From assembly GCA_937146805.1 (NCBI GenBank), contig CAKZRR010000002.1, forward strand, positions 1 through 62,200: DNA of 62,200 bases, in the 5' to 3' direction. The stretch comes from an uncultured Owenweeksia sp. GTDB taxonomy: Bacteria > Bacteroidota > Bacteroidia > Flavobacteriales > Schleiferiaceae. A program made the translations under genes and the position numbers. Numbering within the stretch: position 1 is the stretch's first letter; every line of letters begins with the position of its first letter. Below the pieces are notes generated by a model. The model ran no database searches and had not been told where the DNA came from. It worked only from the letters and a program-made list of their open reading frames with translations. Shown here piece after piece: positions 1 through 9,173 of this stretch.

Positions 1-21
1 TCGTAAACACAAAATAACCAT

Positions 22-52
22 AAGAAGTTCAAACCACGGTTTGAACTTCTTT
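22..52 (+). terminator. Hairpin terminator at the left edge
   Basis: A perfect inverted repeat has arms at 22-35 and 38-51 (AAGAAGTTCAAACC and its complement), followed by a short T/A-rich stretch. It probably ends a gene that lies left of the window and separates it from the SRPBCC/AMP-ligase pair. The T tract is short, so the strength of termination is uncertain. Confidence 0.7.
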
Positions 53-72
53 AAATACTTTTATCGGACACT

Positions 73-564
73 ATTGGTTTTAAATATAAAATAATTATAC
101 AAAGTGAGACAATCAATGCGCCAATTGAGCAAGTTTATCACTATCTCGGTAACTCTTCAAATGCAAGTCAATGGTCCGTTTATGTTAATCATATAAGAGC
201 TTTGAATGCACATGTTTACAAAGATGGTACAGTAGGATCGGTAAGGAGGTGTTTTAAAGATATATCGGAAAATGGAATTTGGTGGGATGAAGAAATTTTA
301 GAAACAAATTATAATGCCTATCGAAAACTAAGCGTTTACAATATGCACGGCTTCCCTTTTAGCACTAAATGCTTGATTACCGAACAGCATTATACTTCCA
401 TTAACAAAAAACAATGCGTGGTGAGCTTTGTGTTGCGTTTTGATGAAAAAGAAGTGAGCTTTTTGGGTCAGTTTAAAATGTATTTCTCAGCGTATTTTAT
501 AGCTTCCATTTTTGAAGATAACTTGCGTAATATTAAGGACGAAAACGAACAATTTGGAAGCTAA
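73..564 (+). CDS. SRPBCC-superfamily protein, start codon unusual
   Basis: The protein resembles the START/Bet v1-like SRPBCC fold. The N-terminal segment has the usual pattern INAPIEQVYHYL and a Q-W pair, and the C-terminal part holds alternating strands and a final helix. The frame is open from just after the terminator (stop at 52-54) to the TAA at 562-564. It contains no ATG or GTG, and its first TTG at 202 would remove the whole first strand and helix of the domain. I therefore place the start near 73 (ATT), which gives a normal beginning (GFKYKIIIQSE). ATA or ATT codons at 91-96 are alternatives, and TTG at 202 is the conservative call. The stop overlaps the proposed start of the AMP ligase by 11 bp, so the two are probably co-translated. 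The ligand is unknown. Confidence 0.6.
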   Translation: MGFKYKIIIQSETINAPIEQVYHYLGNSSNASQWSVYVNHIRALNAHVYKDGTVGSVRRCFKDISENGIWWDEEILETNYNAYRKLSVYNMHGFPFSTKCLITEQHYTSINKKQCVVSFVLRFDEKEVSFLGQFKMYFSAYFIASIFEDNLRNIKDENEQFGS

Positions 565-2062
565 TATTACAAGACACTTCTTCGCGGCTGCTTCGCAGTT
601 TCCAAAAAAAACAGCCATTGTGGAGGCAAGTAATGGGATATCTTATTTGGATTTAGCTATTGAGGTGAGGCAAACCGCTCTTTACTTTTCCAACAAGGGG
701 GTTAAAAAAGGAGATAGGGTGTTGGTATTTGTGCCTATGAGTATCGATTTGTACCGAAATGTTTTGGCCCTGTTTTACATAGGAGCGACAGCTGTGTTTC
801 TTGATGAATGGGTGAGCTTCAAAAGATTATCGGTTTGTTGTAGATTGGCAGAATGCCGTGCTTTTATAGGTACTCCTAAGGCACGTTTGCTAGGTTTTTT
901 TGCTAAAGAAATAAGACAAATACCCATAAAGCTTTCGAGAAAAGGAAAATGTACCGGGGTTCTTTCTATGGCAAATGTGCGACCCTTGGATACTGCTCTA
1001 ATAACTTTTACCACGGGTAGTACAGGAATTCCTAAGGCTGCCAACCGAAGTCACGATTTTTTAAATGAGCAGTTTAAAGCGCTGAAAAATGAGATTAATC
1101 CACAGCCGCAGCAAGTAGATATGACCTTGCTCCCCATCGTTCTGTTTGTTAATCTTGGTGTGGGATGCACTTCTGTTTTGGCCAATGTTAAACAAAAAAA
1201 ACCGAGTACCAAGGGGCTCAGTACTATGGTTAACCAAATGGAGCGGTATCAAGTAAATAGGCTTACTGCATCACCATTCCTTATTAAGAAATTAGCATTA
1301 TACCTTGTCAAGACAAATAGAGTGTTGATGTCGGTAGATCAGGTTTTTACGGGAGGCGCTCCGGTATTCCCGACAGAGGCAAAAATTTACTCAAAAGCAT
1401 TTGCTAAGGCCAATATAAAAGTAGTGTATGGCTCTACTGAAGTAGAGCCAATTAGTAGTATTGATGCACGTCAACTTTCTAAAAAAGAATTGACTAAAGG
1501 ATTACCGGTAGGGGATGTTTACGGTGATACCGAGCTACGAATCATTTCAGTCAGTGATGAACCAATAATAATTAGCGATGAACAAGATTGGCCTGAATTA
1601 GAATTACCAGAAGGCGCTATAGGAGAAATAATTGTAACAGGACCACATGTGTTAAAGTCTTATTTTAAAAATGAAAGAGCCTTTCTGAAAAACAAAATCA
1701 CATGCAAAAATCGCATTTGGCATCGAACAGGAGATAGTGGCTTTTTGTGTGGTAAAGAGCTGTTTTTAACGGGCAGGTGTAACCAGTTACTGCACATCGA
1801 GGGTAGGTACCTTTCTCCTTTTATCGTAGAGAATAAACTAGAGCAGATACCAGGTGTTGAAAAAGGAAGCCTAATGGAAATAAAGGGGAGCTTACTGCTT
1901 GTTATAGAGGGTGGTATAACTAGTGAAGTGCTGAAAGACCACTTGCAGGATATTCCATATGACTCCATAATTTTCACGAATATTCCGATGGATCCGAGGC
2001 ATCATTCTAAGATTGATTATGAAAGTTTAAAGAAAAAACTATCAAAAGAACAATTGGCGTAA
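554..2062 (+). CDS. AMP-forming acyl-CoA ligase family protein (OleC-like)
   Basis: This is a member of the ANL adenylating superfamily, about 502 residues from the TTG at 554. Visible motifs are the phosphate loop TTGSTGIPK near residue 155, the A5-like YGSTEVEP, the A8-like hinge HRTGDSGF, and the C-terminal SKIDY segment carrying the probable catalytic lysine. Of the ligases I can recall, it looks most like the fatty-acid CoA-ligase family called OleC (beta-lactone synthetase of olefin biosynthesis), but no oleA, oleB or oleD is in view. I prefer TTG 554 to the TTG at 512 because the extra 14 residues look unlike the family and would overlap the upstream gene by 53 bp. The substrate is unknown. 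Confidence 0.82.
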   Translation: MEANITRHFFAAASQFPKKTAIVEASNGISYLDLAIEVRQTALYFSNKGVKKGDRVLVFVPMSIDLYRNVLALFYIGATAVFLDEWVSFKRLSVCCRLAECRAFIGTPKARLLGFFAKEIRQIPIKLSRKGKCTGVLSMANVRPLDTALITFTTGSTGIPKAANRSHDFLNEQFKALKNEINPQPQQVDMTLLPIVLFVNLGVGCTSVLANVKQKKPSTKGLSTMVNQMERYQVNRLTASPFLIKKLALYLVKTNRVLMSVDQVFTGGAPVFPTEAKIYSKAFAKANIKVVYGSTEVEPISSIDARQLSKKELTKGLPVGDVYGDTELRIISVSDEPIIISDEQDWPELELPEGAIGEIIVTGPHVLKSYFKNERAFLKNKITCKNRIWHRTGDSGFLCGKELFLTGRCNQLLHIEGRYLSPFIVENKLEQIPGVEKGSLMEIKGSLLLVIEGGITSEVLKDHLQDIPYDSIIFTNIPMDPRHHSKIDYESLKKKLSKEQLA

Positions 2063-2193
2063 CTATAAGGTAATGATTGATTTAATACGGCAAAAGCCTT
2101 AACAAAGGCAGCCAAATCCACTTTTGTTTGTTCGTATAAAATTTCACACTCAAAGTTTGTCTTTTTGTGGGGTCACAAAGAAAGACTAAGGCA

Positions 2194-2730
2194 TTATTTA
2201 CCCAACACCATTTCAAGTTCCTTCGTTACCAAATTAAGTTGGCCATTTTTATAGATTAGTGTGAACTCCATTTCGTAAGGCAAGCAGCTGGGTTCGGGCA
2301 CCATCCAAATGCTTCCGGTTGTTTCAAAATCAATAGTAGGCTTTGTAATTTGCATTTTTTGCTGAAAGCGCGTGCCTTGTTTAATAAACCTTACAGGTGC
2401 CTCCAATATAGAGTCAAACTCCGGTACCGAACTCGGTAATTCTATTAGGCTATCTATAAAACTAAGGTGACTGCTATCATTAACGGAAAGTGTAAAAGGG
2501 CCGTACACATCATCCTTGGAGTAAGGAGAAATTACATAAATACCACTATCAAGTCTAAGCAAAGTATTTAAATTATAGGTATGTTCCCCTAAATCCTCCA
2601 CTGCCAGGTGTAAACCAAAAGGCAGCTCCTTTTTGGTAGCTTGTGAAGTATGCTGATTGTTTTTCGAGCTGTTATTTGATTGACAGCCTATTAGAATGGT
2701 TGGTCCTAACAAAAACAATAATTTTTTCAT
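2194..2730 (-). CDS. Hypothetical lipoprotein
   Basis: I do not recognise the family. The start at 2730 gives MKKLLFLLGPTILIGC, a clean type II signal peptide with lipobox LIGC. An upstream in-frame ATG would put 14 unrelated residues before it. The linker after the cysteine is rich in Asn, Ser and Gln, followed by about 140 residues of mainly beta-type sequence. It probably sits on the outer membrane or faces the periplasm. It lies 10 bp downstream of the small membrane protein that ends at 2741, so the two are likely one transcript. Confidence 0.75.
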   Translation of the reverse strand: MKKLLFLLGPTILIGCQSNNSSKNNQHTSQATKKELPFGLHLAVEDLGEHTYNLNTLLRLDSGIYVISPYSKDDVYGPFTLSVNDSSHLSFIDSLIELPSSVPEFDSILEAPVRFIKQGTRFQQKMQITKPTIDFETTGSIWMVPEPSCLPYEMEFTLIYKNGQLNLVTKELEMVLGK

Positions 2731-2740
2731 TTTGAGTAAT

Positions 2741-3169
2741 TTAGGATTTTGCTGGCTTGATTCTGGTAGCAATTTTTCCGCCCATCCAAGCCATTGGTAG
2801 ATAAGCTAGAATAATATCTACTGGCGCAAACCAAGCTGGGCCAGGCAGCATACTGTTTATTATTATACCAAGAATCAAAAACAAAATACCCACCGCCATG
2901 GCCATTTTAAAAGGTTGGCTTGCAGCTAGTAAATAAGCAATGGCTGCACCTACCAAGGTTCCTAAGGCATGCGCCAAAAGAGGAAAAACAAAATGCTCGG
3001 TACCTAAAGTGGGCATAATCTCCTTAAAGGCTTCCATATCATTAGGGTCAACCCCGGTAGGGTATAAAGCATCGCCAGCGTTTACAAGTGCCATATTAAT
3101 TACGCTACCCCCAAGCCAGCCCGCAATTACAGCTAATACGTTTCTAAGTTTCGGGTCCATAGTTTGCAT
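2741..3169 (-). CDS. Small membrane protein, about four helices
   Basis: This 142-residue protein has four hydrophobic stretches: an N-terminal one with GWLGGSVINMALV, a second around FPLLAHALGTLVGAAIAYLL, a third (AMAVGILFLILGIII) and a last one at VDIILAYLPMAWMGG. The C-terminus is basic. It resembles small conserved Bacteroidota membrane proteins of unknown function. Either ATG (3169 or 3160) could be the start. It precedes the lipoprotein at 2194-2730 in the same direction. Confidence 0.75.
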   Translation of the reverse strand: MQTMDPKLRNVLAVIAGWLGGSVINMALVNAGDALYPTGVDPNDMEAFKEIMPTLGTEHFVFPLLAHALGTLVGAAIAYLLAASQPFKMAMAVGILFLILGIIINSMLPGPAWFAPVDIILAYLPMAWMGGKIATRIKPAKS

Positions 3170-3298
3170 TGTTTCTTTGGCCTAAGGTACTGTGTTTACT
3201 CATGTGGGATTTTATTTTCAACATGCCTCTTTTACCATTTGATATCTTGATGAATTCTATTTGGCGTTGCAATATTAATTTTTAGAAATTTGAGGGCG

Positions 3299-3697
3299 AT
3301 GAAAAATGGTTTAACTCAAACGCCAAATAGAAAAAGAGGACATTATATAGGCCTTGTGTTGCTTACCATTGTTATGGGATTACTTTCTAGGACCTCCGTG
3401 ATTCCAGCTTTTGTTTATCCCTATTTAGGAGATGCTTTTTATGCTTTAATGTGCTTTTGGTTAATAGCTTTGTTCTTTCCTAAAAGCACCTCGTTTAAGG
3501 TAGCTTTGCTGAGTATTTCTTTTTGCTATGCCATCGAGCTATCACAGCTACATCAAGCCGATTGGATAAATACGCTACGAAGTTTTAAACTGGGAAAACT
3601 AGTATTGGGCTCGGGTTTTTTGTGGAGCGATTTTGCAAGTTATGCCGCAGGAGGAGTTTTGGGTTATTTTTTGGAATTGACCGTATTCAAAGAATAA
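3299..3697 (+). CDS. DUF2809 family membrane protein
   Basis: This 132-residue protein has about four membrane helices. It matches the DUF2809 pattern: G-L-x-S-R near the first helix, YLGDAFYALM in the second, CYAIELSQL in the third, and LGSGFLWSDFASYAAGGVLGY at the end. The function of the family is not known. The ATG at 3299 is preferred over the TTG at 3290, which adds only three residues. The gene stands alone, divergent from the membrane protein/lipoprotein pair on its left. Confidence 0.85.
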   Translation: MKNGLTQTPNRKRGHYIGLVLLTIVMGLLSRTSVIPAFVYPYLGDAFYALMCFWLIALFFPKSTSFKVALLSISFCYAIELSQLHQADWINTLRSFKLGKLVLGSGFLWSDFASYAAGGVLGYFLELTVFKE

Positions 3698-3822
3698 TAA
3701 ATAGGCTGAAAATATTTTGTTCGCTTATAATTTTACCGCCTTCGCGGAATATATAAATGGAAGTACAGGGCATGGATTACTTTTAGCTATTTATAAAACA
3801 AGATTGCAGAAACATTAAAAAT

Positions 3823-4449
3823 ATGGAAGAGATTATACAATTATTAATATATCTGCACGCAGCATTGGGTGGTGTAGCTCTCTTCGCTGGCCTAGTCTCA
3901 TTAATAGCCAAAAAGGGTATGTTGGTTCATAAAAGAGCGGGTATTACTTTTTTCTATTCTATGATGCTCTCTGGATTAATAGCCATGCTTGTAGCCACGC
4001 TGCCAGGGCATCGAAATGCTTTTTTGTTCGCCATCGGAATTTTTAGCCTGTATTTTGTTTTGACGGGTTATAGAGCAATAAACTTTAAGAAAAAAGATGT
4101 CAACCTGAAGGCAGATCATTGGATTTCTTGGATTATGATTTTAACATCTGTTCTAATGATTTTTTTACCAATACTGGTATCCCAAAGTATAAATATCATC
4201 TTGGTGGTTTTTGCATTGGTAGGCCTGTGGTTTGCGATAAGAGATCTTATGTTATATAGAAAACCATCAGAATTAAAAAGTAAATGGTTAGCCCAGCATT
4301 TAAGTAAAATGCTGGGCGGTTATATTTCGGCCACTACCGCTTTTGTTGTGGTAAATAACTTTTTTGGTGGTATTTATGGCTGGTTCGTTCCGGGGCTTGT
4401 TGGTACAGGTGTTATTATTTACTGGCTTCGTAAAGTTAGCCCTAAATAG
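3823..4449 (+). CDS. Multi-pass membrane protein, DUF2306-like
   Basis: This 208-residue protein has six or seven hydrophobic helices. It begins with a helix ending H-A-A-L-G-G-V-A-L-F-A-G followed by K-R-A-G, a pattern seen in DUF2306-type membrane proteins with a conserved His in helix 1. A glycine-rich last helix ends in a basic tail. The function is unknown. The 125 bp between it and DUF2809 show no clear promoter or terminator, so whether the two are co-transcribed is open. Confidence 0.75.
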   Translation: MEEIIQLLIYLHAALGGVALFAGLVSLIAKKGMLVHKRAGITFFYSMMLSGLIAMLVATLPGHRNAFLFAIGIFSLYFVLTGYRAINFKKKDVNLKADHWISWIMILTSVLMIFLPILVSQSINIILVVFALVGLWFAIRDLMLYRKPSELKSKWLAQHLSKMLGGYISATTAFVVVNNFFGGIYGWFVPGLVGTGVIIYWLRKVSPK

Positions 4450-4584
4450 TTCTGCTTTTTGTATTAGCGGTGGGTAAGTATCCTGTTTTCGTTGTTAAGC
4501 AATTAAGCAAACTGTCAATTATTTGATTGATTAAACAACAGTAAAATCGTACATTCCAACCGTTTAATTTTAGGACTTGCCAGT

Positions 4585-6447
4585 ATGAAAATTCACTTGT
4601 TTTTAGCCTTATGTTTTACGGCTTTCTTTTTTTGTCAATGTACCTTTGATGAAGAAACAGCTACGGTAAAGTTTGCATCTGAAGATCCTTTTCAGGAGAC
4701 CATAACGCCTAGCCAAACCTTTAACCTGGTAGGGAAGGAGGATAATGTTGTGGAAGGAAAAGAGGGAACTTTAATTGTGATACCAGCAGGAAGTTTTGTA
4801 GATGGAAATGGCAATGCAATTGATGAAACCATTGAAATTGAACTTACCGAAGCTTTTGCGTTAGAGGATAGGTTACTTTCAAACCTCACTGCCACAGCAG
4901 ATGGAAGCCTTTTACAAACGGACGGTATGCTTTACGTAAACGCCACATTGGGGGGTAAGCAACTTTTTATTGATAGCGAAAACCCTATTTACATTGAGAT
5001 ACCTACCGAAAAGAAAATACCCGGAATGCAGGCGTATAAGGGTATAAGAGACGAAAATGGCAACATGAATTGGATTGAACCCAAGGCGCTTGAAACATTT
5101 TTGGTTAATGTTGATATGACTTCGCTAAACTTTTTGCCCAATGGCTTTGAAGAAACGGTTGAGGCCGGAATACCTTTTAGAAGGCATAACACTTCCAGTA
5201 AGCAACTAATAGACAGTTTGTATTACGCAATTACGCCCAATTCAGGAAGGTTTAGCGAGGTAGAAATAGATTTCAACGAAGCCTATTACAATAAACATAG
5301 CAAAGTGGTAGATGGTAGATACACGGAAGATTCTTATATAGTAAAAGATACTTCCTATTCATACTATGATGAGCACTCACAAATGGGAATAGATAGTTCT
5401 TATTCTACGGTGGATACTAACTCAGGACCCTGCGGAATAAGTCCTGCGGCTATTAAAGTTATAAACTCTAGTAAATACCAAAATACACTTATTGCCACAC
5501 GCGAGTTTGAAACGCGGCTTCAAGCCATTTTTAATACGTGCAAGGATGACATTTTAGAAGTGTACGTTGAAAATTTAGACAAAAACCTTTGGGAGCTGGA
5601 TAGTATGGCGGTACTAATGTTGGGAGAGAGTAAGCATACTCATGTGTTTATTGATTTTTACAAGCAAAAACTGACCAATATTGAAAATTCAAAGATCTAC
5701 GCAGCATTATTAAAGGGTTATTATCAGCGAAAGCTGGAGGAGGTAAAGTCTCAATTGAAGGAATTTAGGGAAAAGAAACAAGAAATTGAAAATGCCGAAA
5801 AGGAGAAATTTCAAAAAACAGTAAACGACTACAAAGAGCTTCTATTTAAAAGAGAAAAATACAGAATGGAGCGCTACAGCATGGAGTGGACTTCTACGGG
5901 TTGGGTTGGCATTATAGGTGTTAAGGCAGAGAGAATTGCTTACATGATGCCTTTGGAAGTGACGGTTGAAAACTCAGAACGCTGCGATAGGGTTTATACT
6001 TACGTGGTATATGAGCTTATTGAAAGTTTGTATCGATTAAATACAGACGATGATAAATTATTTTATGTTGGGAACCGCAATACCCGTAAGATGTTAATCC
6101 CTGAAAAAGAAAAGGCTACCGTGATTTCTATTGGTTATGCTGGAGACAAAGCCTTTTTTGGAGCGAAAAAGTTTAAACCCGGTAAGGATGAACGGTTAGT
6201 GGTTAGTATTAAAGAAGCTTCATTAGATAAAATAAAGAGGAAATTACGAGAGTATAACGATTATGCCCTAGAGAATAAAATAGACAAGGATTTAAAATAC
6301 ATGGCGCATTTTGCCAAAGAAAAGAAACGGCAAGAAAAGCGGAAGGAGGAAGCCCTTTTTATTAGGAAGTTAGTAAATGTGGCATATCCATGTTGTGCTA
6401 TTGTGGGTTTTGCGGAGCCTAAGGCAATACCCGCCAAATATGATTAA
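4585..6447 (+). CDS. Large hypothetical lipoprotein with beta domain and coiled coil
   Basis: This is a 620-residue exported protein. The first 19 residues are a hydrophobic signal ending F-C-Q-C, so a lipoprotein is likely although the lipobox is not canonical. Residues about 45-130 (V-E-G-K-E-G-T-L-I-V-I-P-A-G-S-F, then a DGN-type turn, then EIELTEAF) form a beta module common in Bacteroidota surface proteins of unknown role. Residues about 370-430 are a highly charged helical, probably coiled-coil, segment. Residues 440-550 return to beta sequence, and a basic helix and a Cys-Cys pair end the chain. The last 8 bp overlap the start of the next gene, so the two are translationally coupled. 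No enzymatic motif was seen. Confidence 0.8.
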   Translation: MKIHLFLALCFTAFFFCQCTFDEETATVKFASEDPFQETITPSQTFNLVGKEDNVVEGKEGTLIVIPAGSFVDGNGNAIDETIEIELTEAFALEDRLLSNLTATADGSLLQTDGMLYVNATLGGKQLFIDSENPIYIEIPTEKKIPGMQAYKGIRDENGNMNWIEPKALETFLVNVDMTSLNFLPNGFEETVEAGIPFRRHNTSSKQLIDSLYYAITPNSGRFSEVEIDFNEAYYNKHSKVVDGRYTEDSYIVKDTSYSYYDEHSQMGIDSSYSTVDTNSGPCGISPAAIKVINSSKYQNTLIATREFETRLQAIFNTCKDDILEVYVENLDKNLWELDSMAVLMLGESKHTHVFIDFYKQKLTNIENSKIYAALLKGYYQRKLEEVKSQLKEFREKKQEIENAEKEKFQKTVNDYKELLFKREKYRMERYSMEWTSTGWVGIIGVKAERIAYMMPLEVTVENSERCDRVYTYVVYELIESLYRLNTDDDKLFYVGNRNTRKMLIPEKEKATVISIGYAGDKAFFGAKKFKPGKDERLVVSIKEASLDKIKRKLREYNDYALENKIDKDLKYMAHFAKEKKRQEKRKEEALFIRKLVNVAYPCCAIVGFAEPKAIPAKYD

Positions 6448-6922
6448 CGAAAGAAAAAGAGAAGGGATATTGTTGATTTCTGTAATAGTCTTGTGTGGTA
6501 TCACTTTGGGCCATGCCGAACTTTTCAGCTTCTTTAAAATCGTTTTTTTGCTTTTTGTTTTGCTGGTTATAGGTATGGTACTTTTTGTATATAACTTGAC
6601 TAAGGAGTCAGCCAAAAGGAGCGGATTAGCAAATAAGATGATTGGATTGCCTCTTCTTTGTTTCATTTTGATGCTCTTTACTAGTACGGTAAAAAAATCA
6701 TGGGATAAAAAGAAGGCTCTACAAATAGTAACGGAACTAAATGATTATCAATCTACTAATGGTGTTTACCCCGTTGCACTTCAGGCTATTGGTGAGTTAG
6801 ATGAAGCATACGTATATATTGTGGACTCTACTCAAACTAGCTTTGTTCTACACTATTCGGTTGACGGATGGCATTATTGTAAATATTCCAGTAAAACAAA
6901 GGTGTGGATTGTAAATGATTGA
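6440..6922 (+). CDS. Membrane protein with pseudopilin-like tail
   Basis: This 160-residue protein has two or three N-terminal hydrophobic helices, then a soluble tail of about 70 residues. The tail begins with a helix and the motif Y-Q-S-T-N-G-V-Y-P, followed by a short beta region ending in a tryptophan. The N-G-x-Y-P turn is typical of GspG-type pseudopilins, but there is no prepilin peptidase site, so this is resemblance only. I place the start at the ATG at 6440, which overlaps the stop of the preceding lipoprotein by 8 bp. A longer in-frame extension to 6377 reads only through the upstream gene. Function unknown. Confidence 0.75.
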   Translation: MINERKREGILLISVIVLCGITLGHAELFSFFKIVFLLFVLLVIGMVLFVYNLTKESAKRSGLANKMIGLPLLCFILMLFTSTVKKSWDKKKALQIVTELNDYQSTNGVYPVALQAIGELDEAYVYIVDSTQTSFVLHYSVDGWHYCKYSSKTKVWIVND

Positions 6923-7029
6923 GAGATTTTTTTCAAACTCATTTTAACCAATAGCAAACTCATTTTCTTCTTGTGAAAGGCCTTATTATGCCAACTTACA
7001 ATTTACCTTTAACCCCAATTTTTTAGTCT

Positions 7030-9159
7030 ATGTCCAGTCACCTTGTAACACTTTTGGCTCAAAGCCTTAATCTTAAAGCCCCACAAATTAATAGTACCCT
7101 ACACTTACTTCAAGAGGGAGCTACCGTGCCTTTTATTTCGCGGTACCGTAAAGAGTTAACAGGTGGCTTAGATGAGGTACAAGTAGGTGATATTCAGCAG
7201 GAGCTGAAGAAGCTAGAAGTTATTGAAAAGAGAAGGCAGCATATTATTGAAAGCATAAAAGATCAAGGAGCGCTAAGCGCAGAGCTAGAGCAAAAGTTAA
7301 AAGCGAGTTGGCAGTTAAGAGAGTTGGAGGATTTGTACCTACCCTACAAACCAAAGCGTAAAACACGGGCTACAGCAGCGCGCGAAAAAGGTTTAGAACC
7401 CTTGGCGGGTAGCTTAATGAAGCAAGAAATACGAGATGTAGAAGATTTTGCACAGCGCTTTGTAAAAGGGGATATTGAAAATACCGAAGAGGCTTTGACA
7501 GGTGCCAGAGATATTATGGCTGAGTGGATTAGCGAACGAGCGTATATTAGAAATAGCCTGCGCAGATTGTTTAAACAAAAGGCGATAATAAGGGCCAAAG
7601 TGGTAAAAAGCAAAGCGAGAGATGCTGAGAAATACAAGGACTATTTTGACTTTAGCGAGAGCTTAAAACGCTGCCCTAGCCACCGTATGTTGGCTTTGCG
7701 TAGAGGAGAGGCCGAGGGCTTATTGCGCCTTCATTTTTTACCATCAGAGGAAGAGGCATTGGAGCTACTGGAAAAGATAATAGTTAAAGGGAATAATGAA
7801 GCGGCTCAACAAGTTGCAATGGCAACTAAGGATGCCTATAAAAGATTAGTAGCGCCTTCGCTGGAAACGGAGTTTAAAAACGAAGCCAAGGAAAAGGCAG
7901 ATAATGAGGCTATTAAGGTTTTTGGAGAAAACTTACGGCAATTACTTTTAGCCCCTCCCTTGGGTGCTAAGCGCGTGTTAGCTATCGACCCTGGTTTTAA
8001 ATCGGGATGTAAGGTGGTTTGCTTAGATGAGCAAGGCGGTTTGTTGCATAACGAGAATATATACCCACATCCGCCACAGCGAGAAACTAGCCAGGCAAGC
8101 GCTAAAATAAAACGCCTTTTGGAGGCCTATAAAGTGGACGCGGTGGCTATTGGTAATGGTACCGCTGGCCGCGAAACGGAACATTTTATTCAGAATAAAG
8201 TGTATTTGCCCCAGCATATTTCGGTGTATATGGTAAACGAAGCAGGAGCGTCTATTTATTCGGCCAGCAAAATTGCCAGAGAAGAGTTTCCAACTTATGA
8301 TGTTACGGTGCGCGGGGCAGTTTCTATAGGCAGGCGCCTAATGGATCCGTTGGCCGAGTTGGTAAAAATTGACGCTAAAAGCATAGGGGTAGGGCAATAT
8401 CAACACGATGTAGATCAAACTAAATTAAAAGAAAATTTAGACACGATTGTAAGCAGCGTGGTAAATCAGGCGGGCGTAAATTTAAATACGGCTAGTAAAC
8501 ATTTGTTAACCTATGTTTCGGGCTTGGGATCTAAATTGGCTGAGAATGTTATCAGCTATCGAGATGAAAATGGTGCTTTTAAAAGTAGAGCCGAGTTAAA
8601 AAAAGTAAAGGGCCTGGGAGCCAAAGCCTTTGAGCAATGTGCTGGTTTTTTGCGTATTGCAGATGCGGCTAATCCATTAGACAATTCGGCTGTACACCCC
8701 GAGAGTTATGCTATAGCGCAAAAAATGGCCAAGGATTTGGGCAGAAGTGTGGAAACGTTGATTGGAGCCGTTAAAAAATTAGGAACCATTGATTTAAACC
8801 AATATGTAAACAAAGAAGTGGGGTTGCCTACCCTAAAGGATATTATTGCGGAAATGGGTAAAATTGGTTTGGATCCTAGAGGCGAGGCGGCTGTTTTTGC
8901 TTTTGATCCTAATATTAGAAAAATGGAGGACCTAAAAGTGGGTATGGAGCTGGATGGTTTGGTGAGTAATATAACGAAGTTTGGTGCCTTTGTAGATGTT
9001 GGTGTAAAGCAAGATGGCTTGGTACATGTTTCGCAAATGGCCAACCGGTATATAAGCGACCCCAATGAGGTGGTACGTTTACAGCAAGCGGTACGTGTAA
9101 AGGTTACCGAAATTGATATTCCGCGCAAGCGAATACAACTTAGTATGAAAGAGGTGTAA
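7030..9159 (+). CDS. tex: Tex-family RNA-binding transcription accessory protein
   Basis: This 709-residue protein has full Tex architecture. The N-terminal helical Tex domain includes ATVPFISRYRKE near residue 30. A YqgF/RuvC-like domain contains AIDPGFKSGCK near 320. Helix-hairpin-helix repeats follow (VSGLGSKLAENVISYR, then KVKGLGAKAFEQCAGF). A C-terminal S1 domain from about residue 638 includes SNITKFGAFVDVGVKQDGLVH. It is a cytoplasmic nucleic-acid-binding protein that affects transcription and has been linked to resolution of RNA-containing structures. The length is slightly below the E. coli protein, as is usual in Bacteroidota. It converges on the YiiX-like gene with only 14 bp between the stops. 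Confidence 0.97.
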   Translation: MSSHLVTLLAQSLNLKAPQINSTLHLLQEGATVPFISRYRKELTGGLDEVQVGDIQQELKKLEVIEKRRQHIIESIKDQGALSAELEQKLKASWQLRELEDLYLPYKPKRKTRATAAREKGLEPLAGSLMKQEIRDVEDFAQRFVKGDIENTEEALTGARDIMAEWISERAYIRNSLRRLFKQKAIIRAKVVKSKARDAEKYKDYFDFSESLKRCPSHRMLALRRGEAEGLLRLHFLPSEEEALELLEKIIVKGNNEAAQQVAMATKDAYKRLVAPSLETEFKNEAKEKADNEAIKVFGENLRQLLLAPPLGAKRVLAIDPGFKSGCKVVCLDEQGGLLHNENIYPHPPQRETSQASAKIKRLLEAYKVDAVAIGNGTAGRETEHFIQNKVYLPQHISVYMVNEAGASIYSASKIAREEFPTYDVTVRGAVSIGRRLMDPLAELVKIDAKSIGVGQYQHDVDQTKLKENLDTIVSSVVNQAGVNLNTASKHLLTYVSGLGSKLAENVISYRDENGAFKSRAELKKVKGLGAKAFEQCAGFLRIADAANPLDNSAVHPESYAIAQKMAKDLGRSVETLIGAVKKLGTIDLNQYVNKEVGLPTLKDIIAEMGKIGLDPRGEAAVFAFDPNIRKMEDLKVGMELDGLVSNITKFGAFVDVGVKQDGLVHVSQMANRYISDPNEVVRLQQAVRVKVTEIDIPRKRIQLSMKEV

Positions 9160-9173
9160 GGGTAAAAGAGTTG

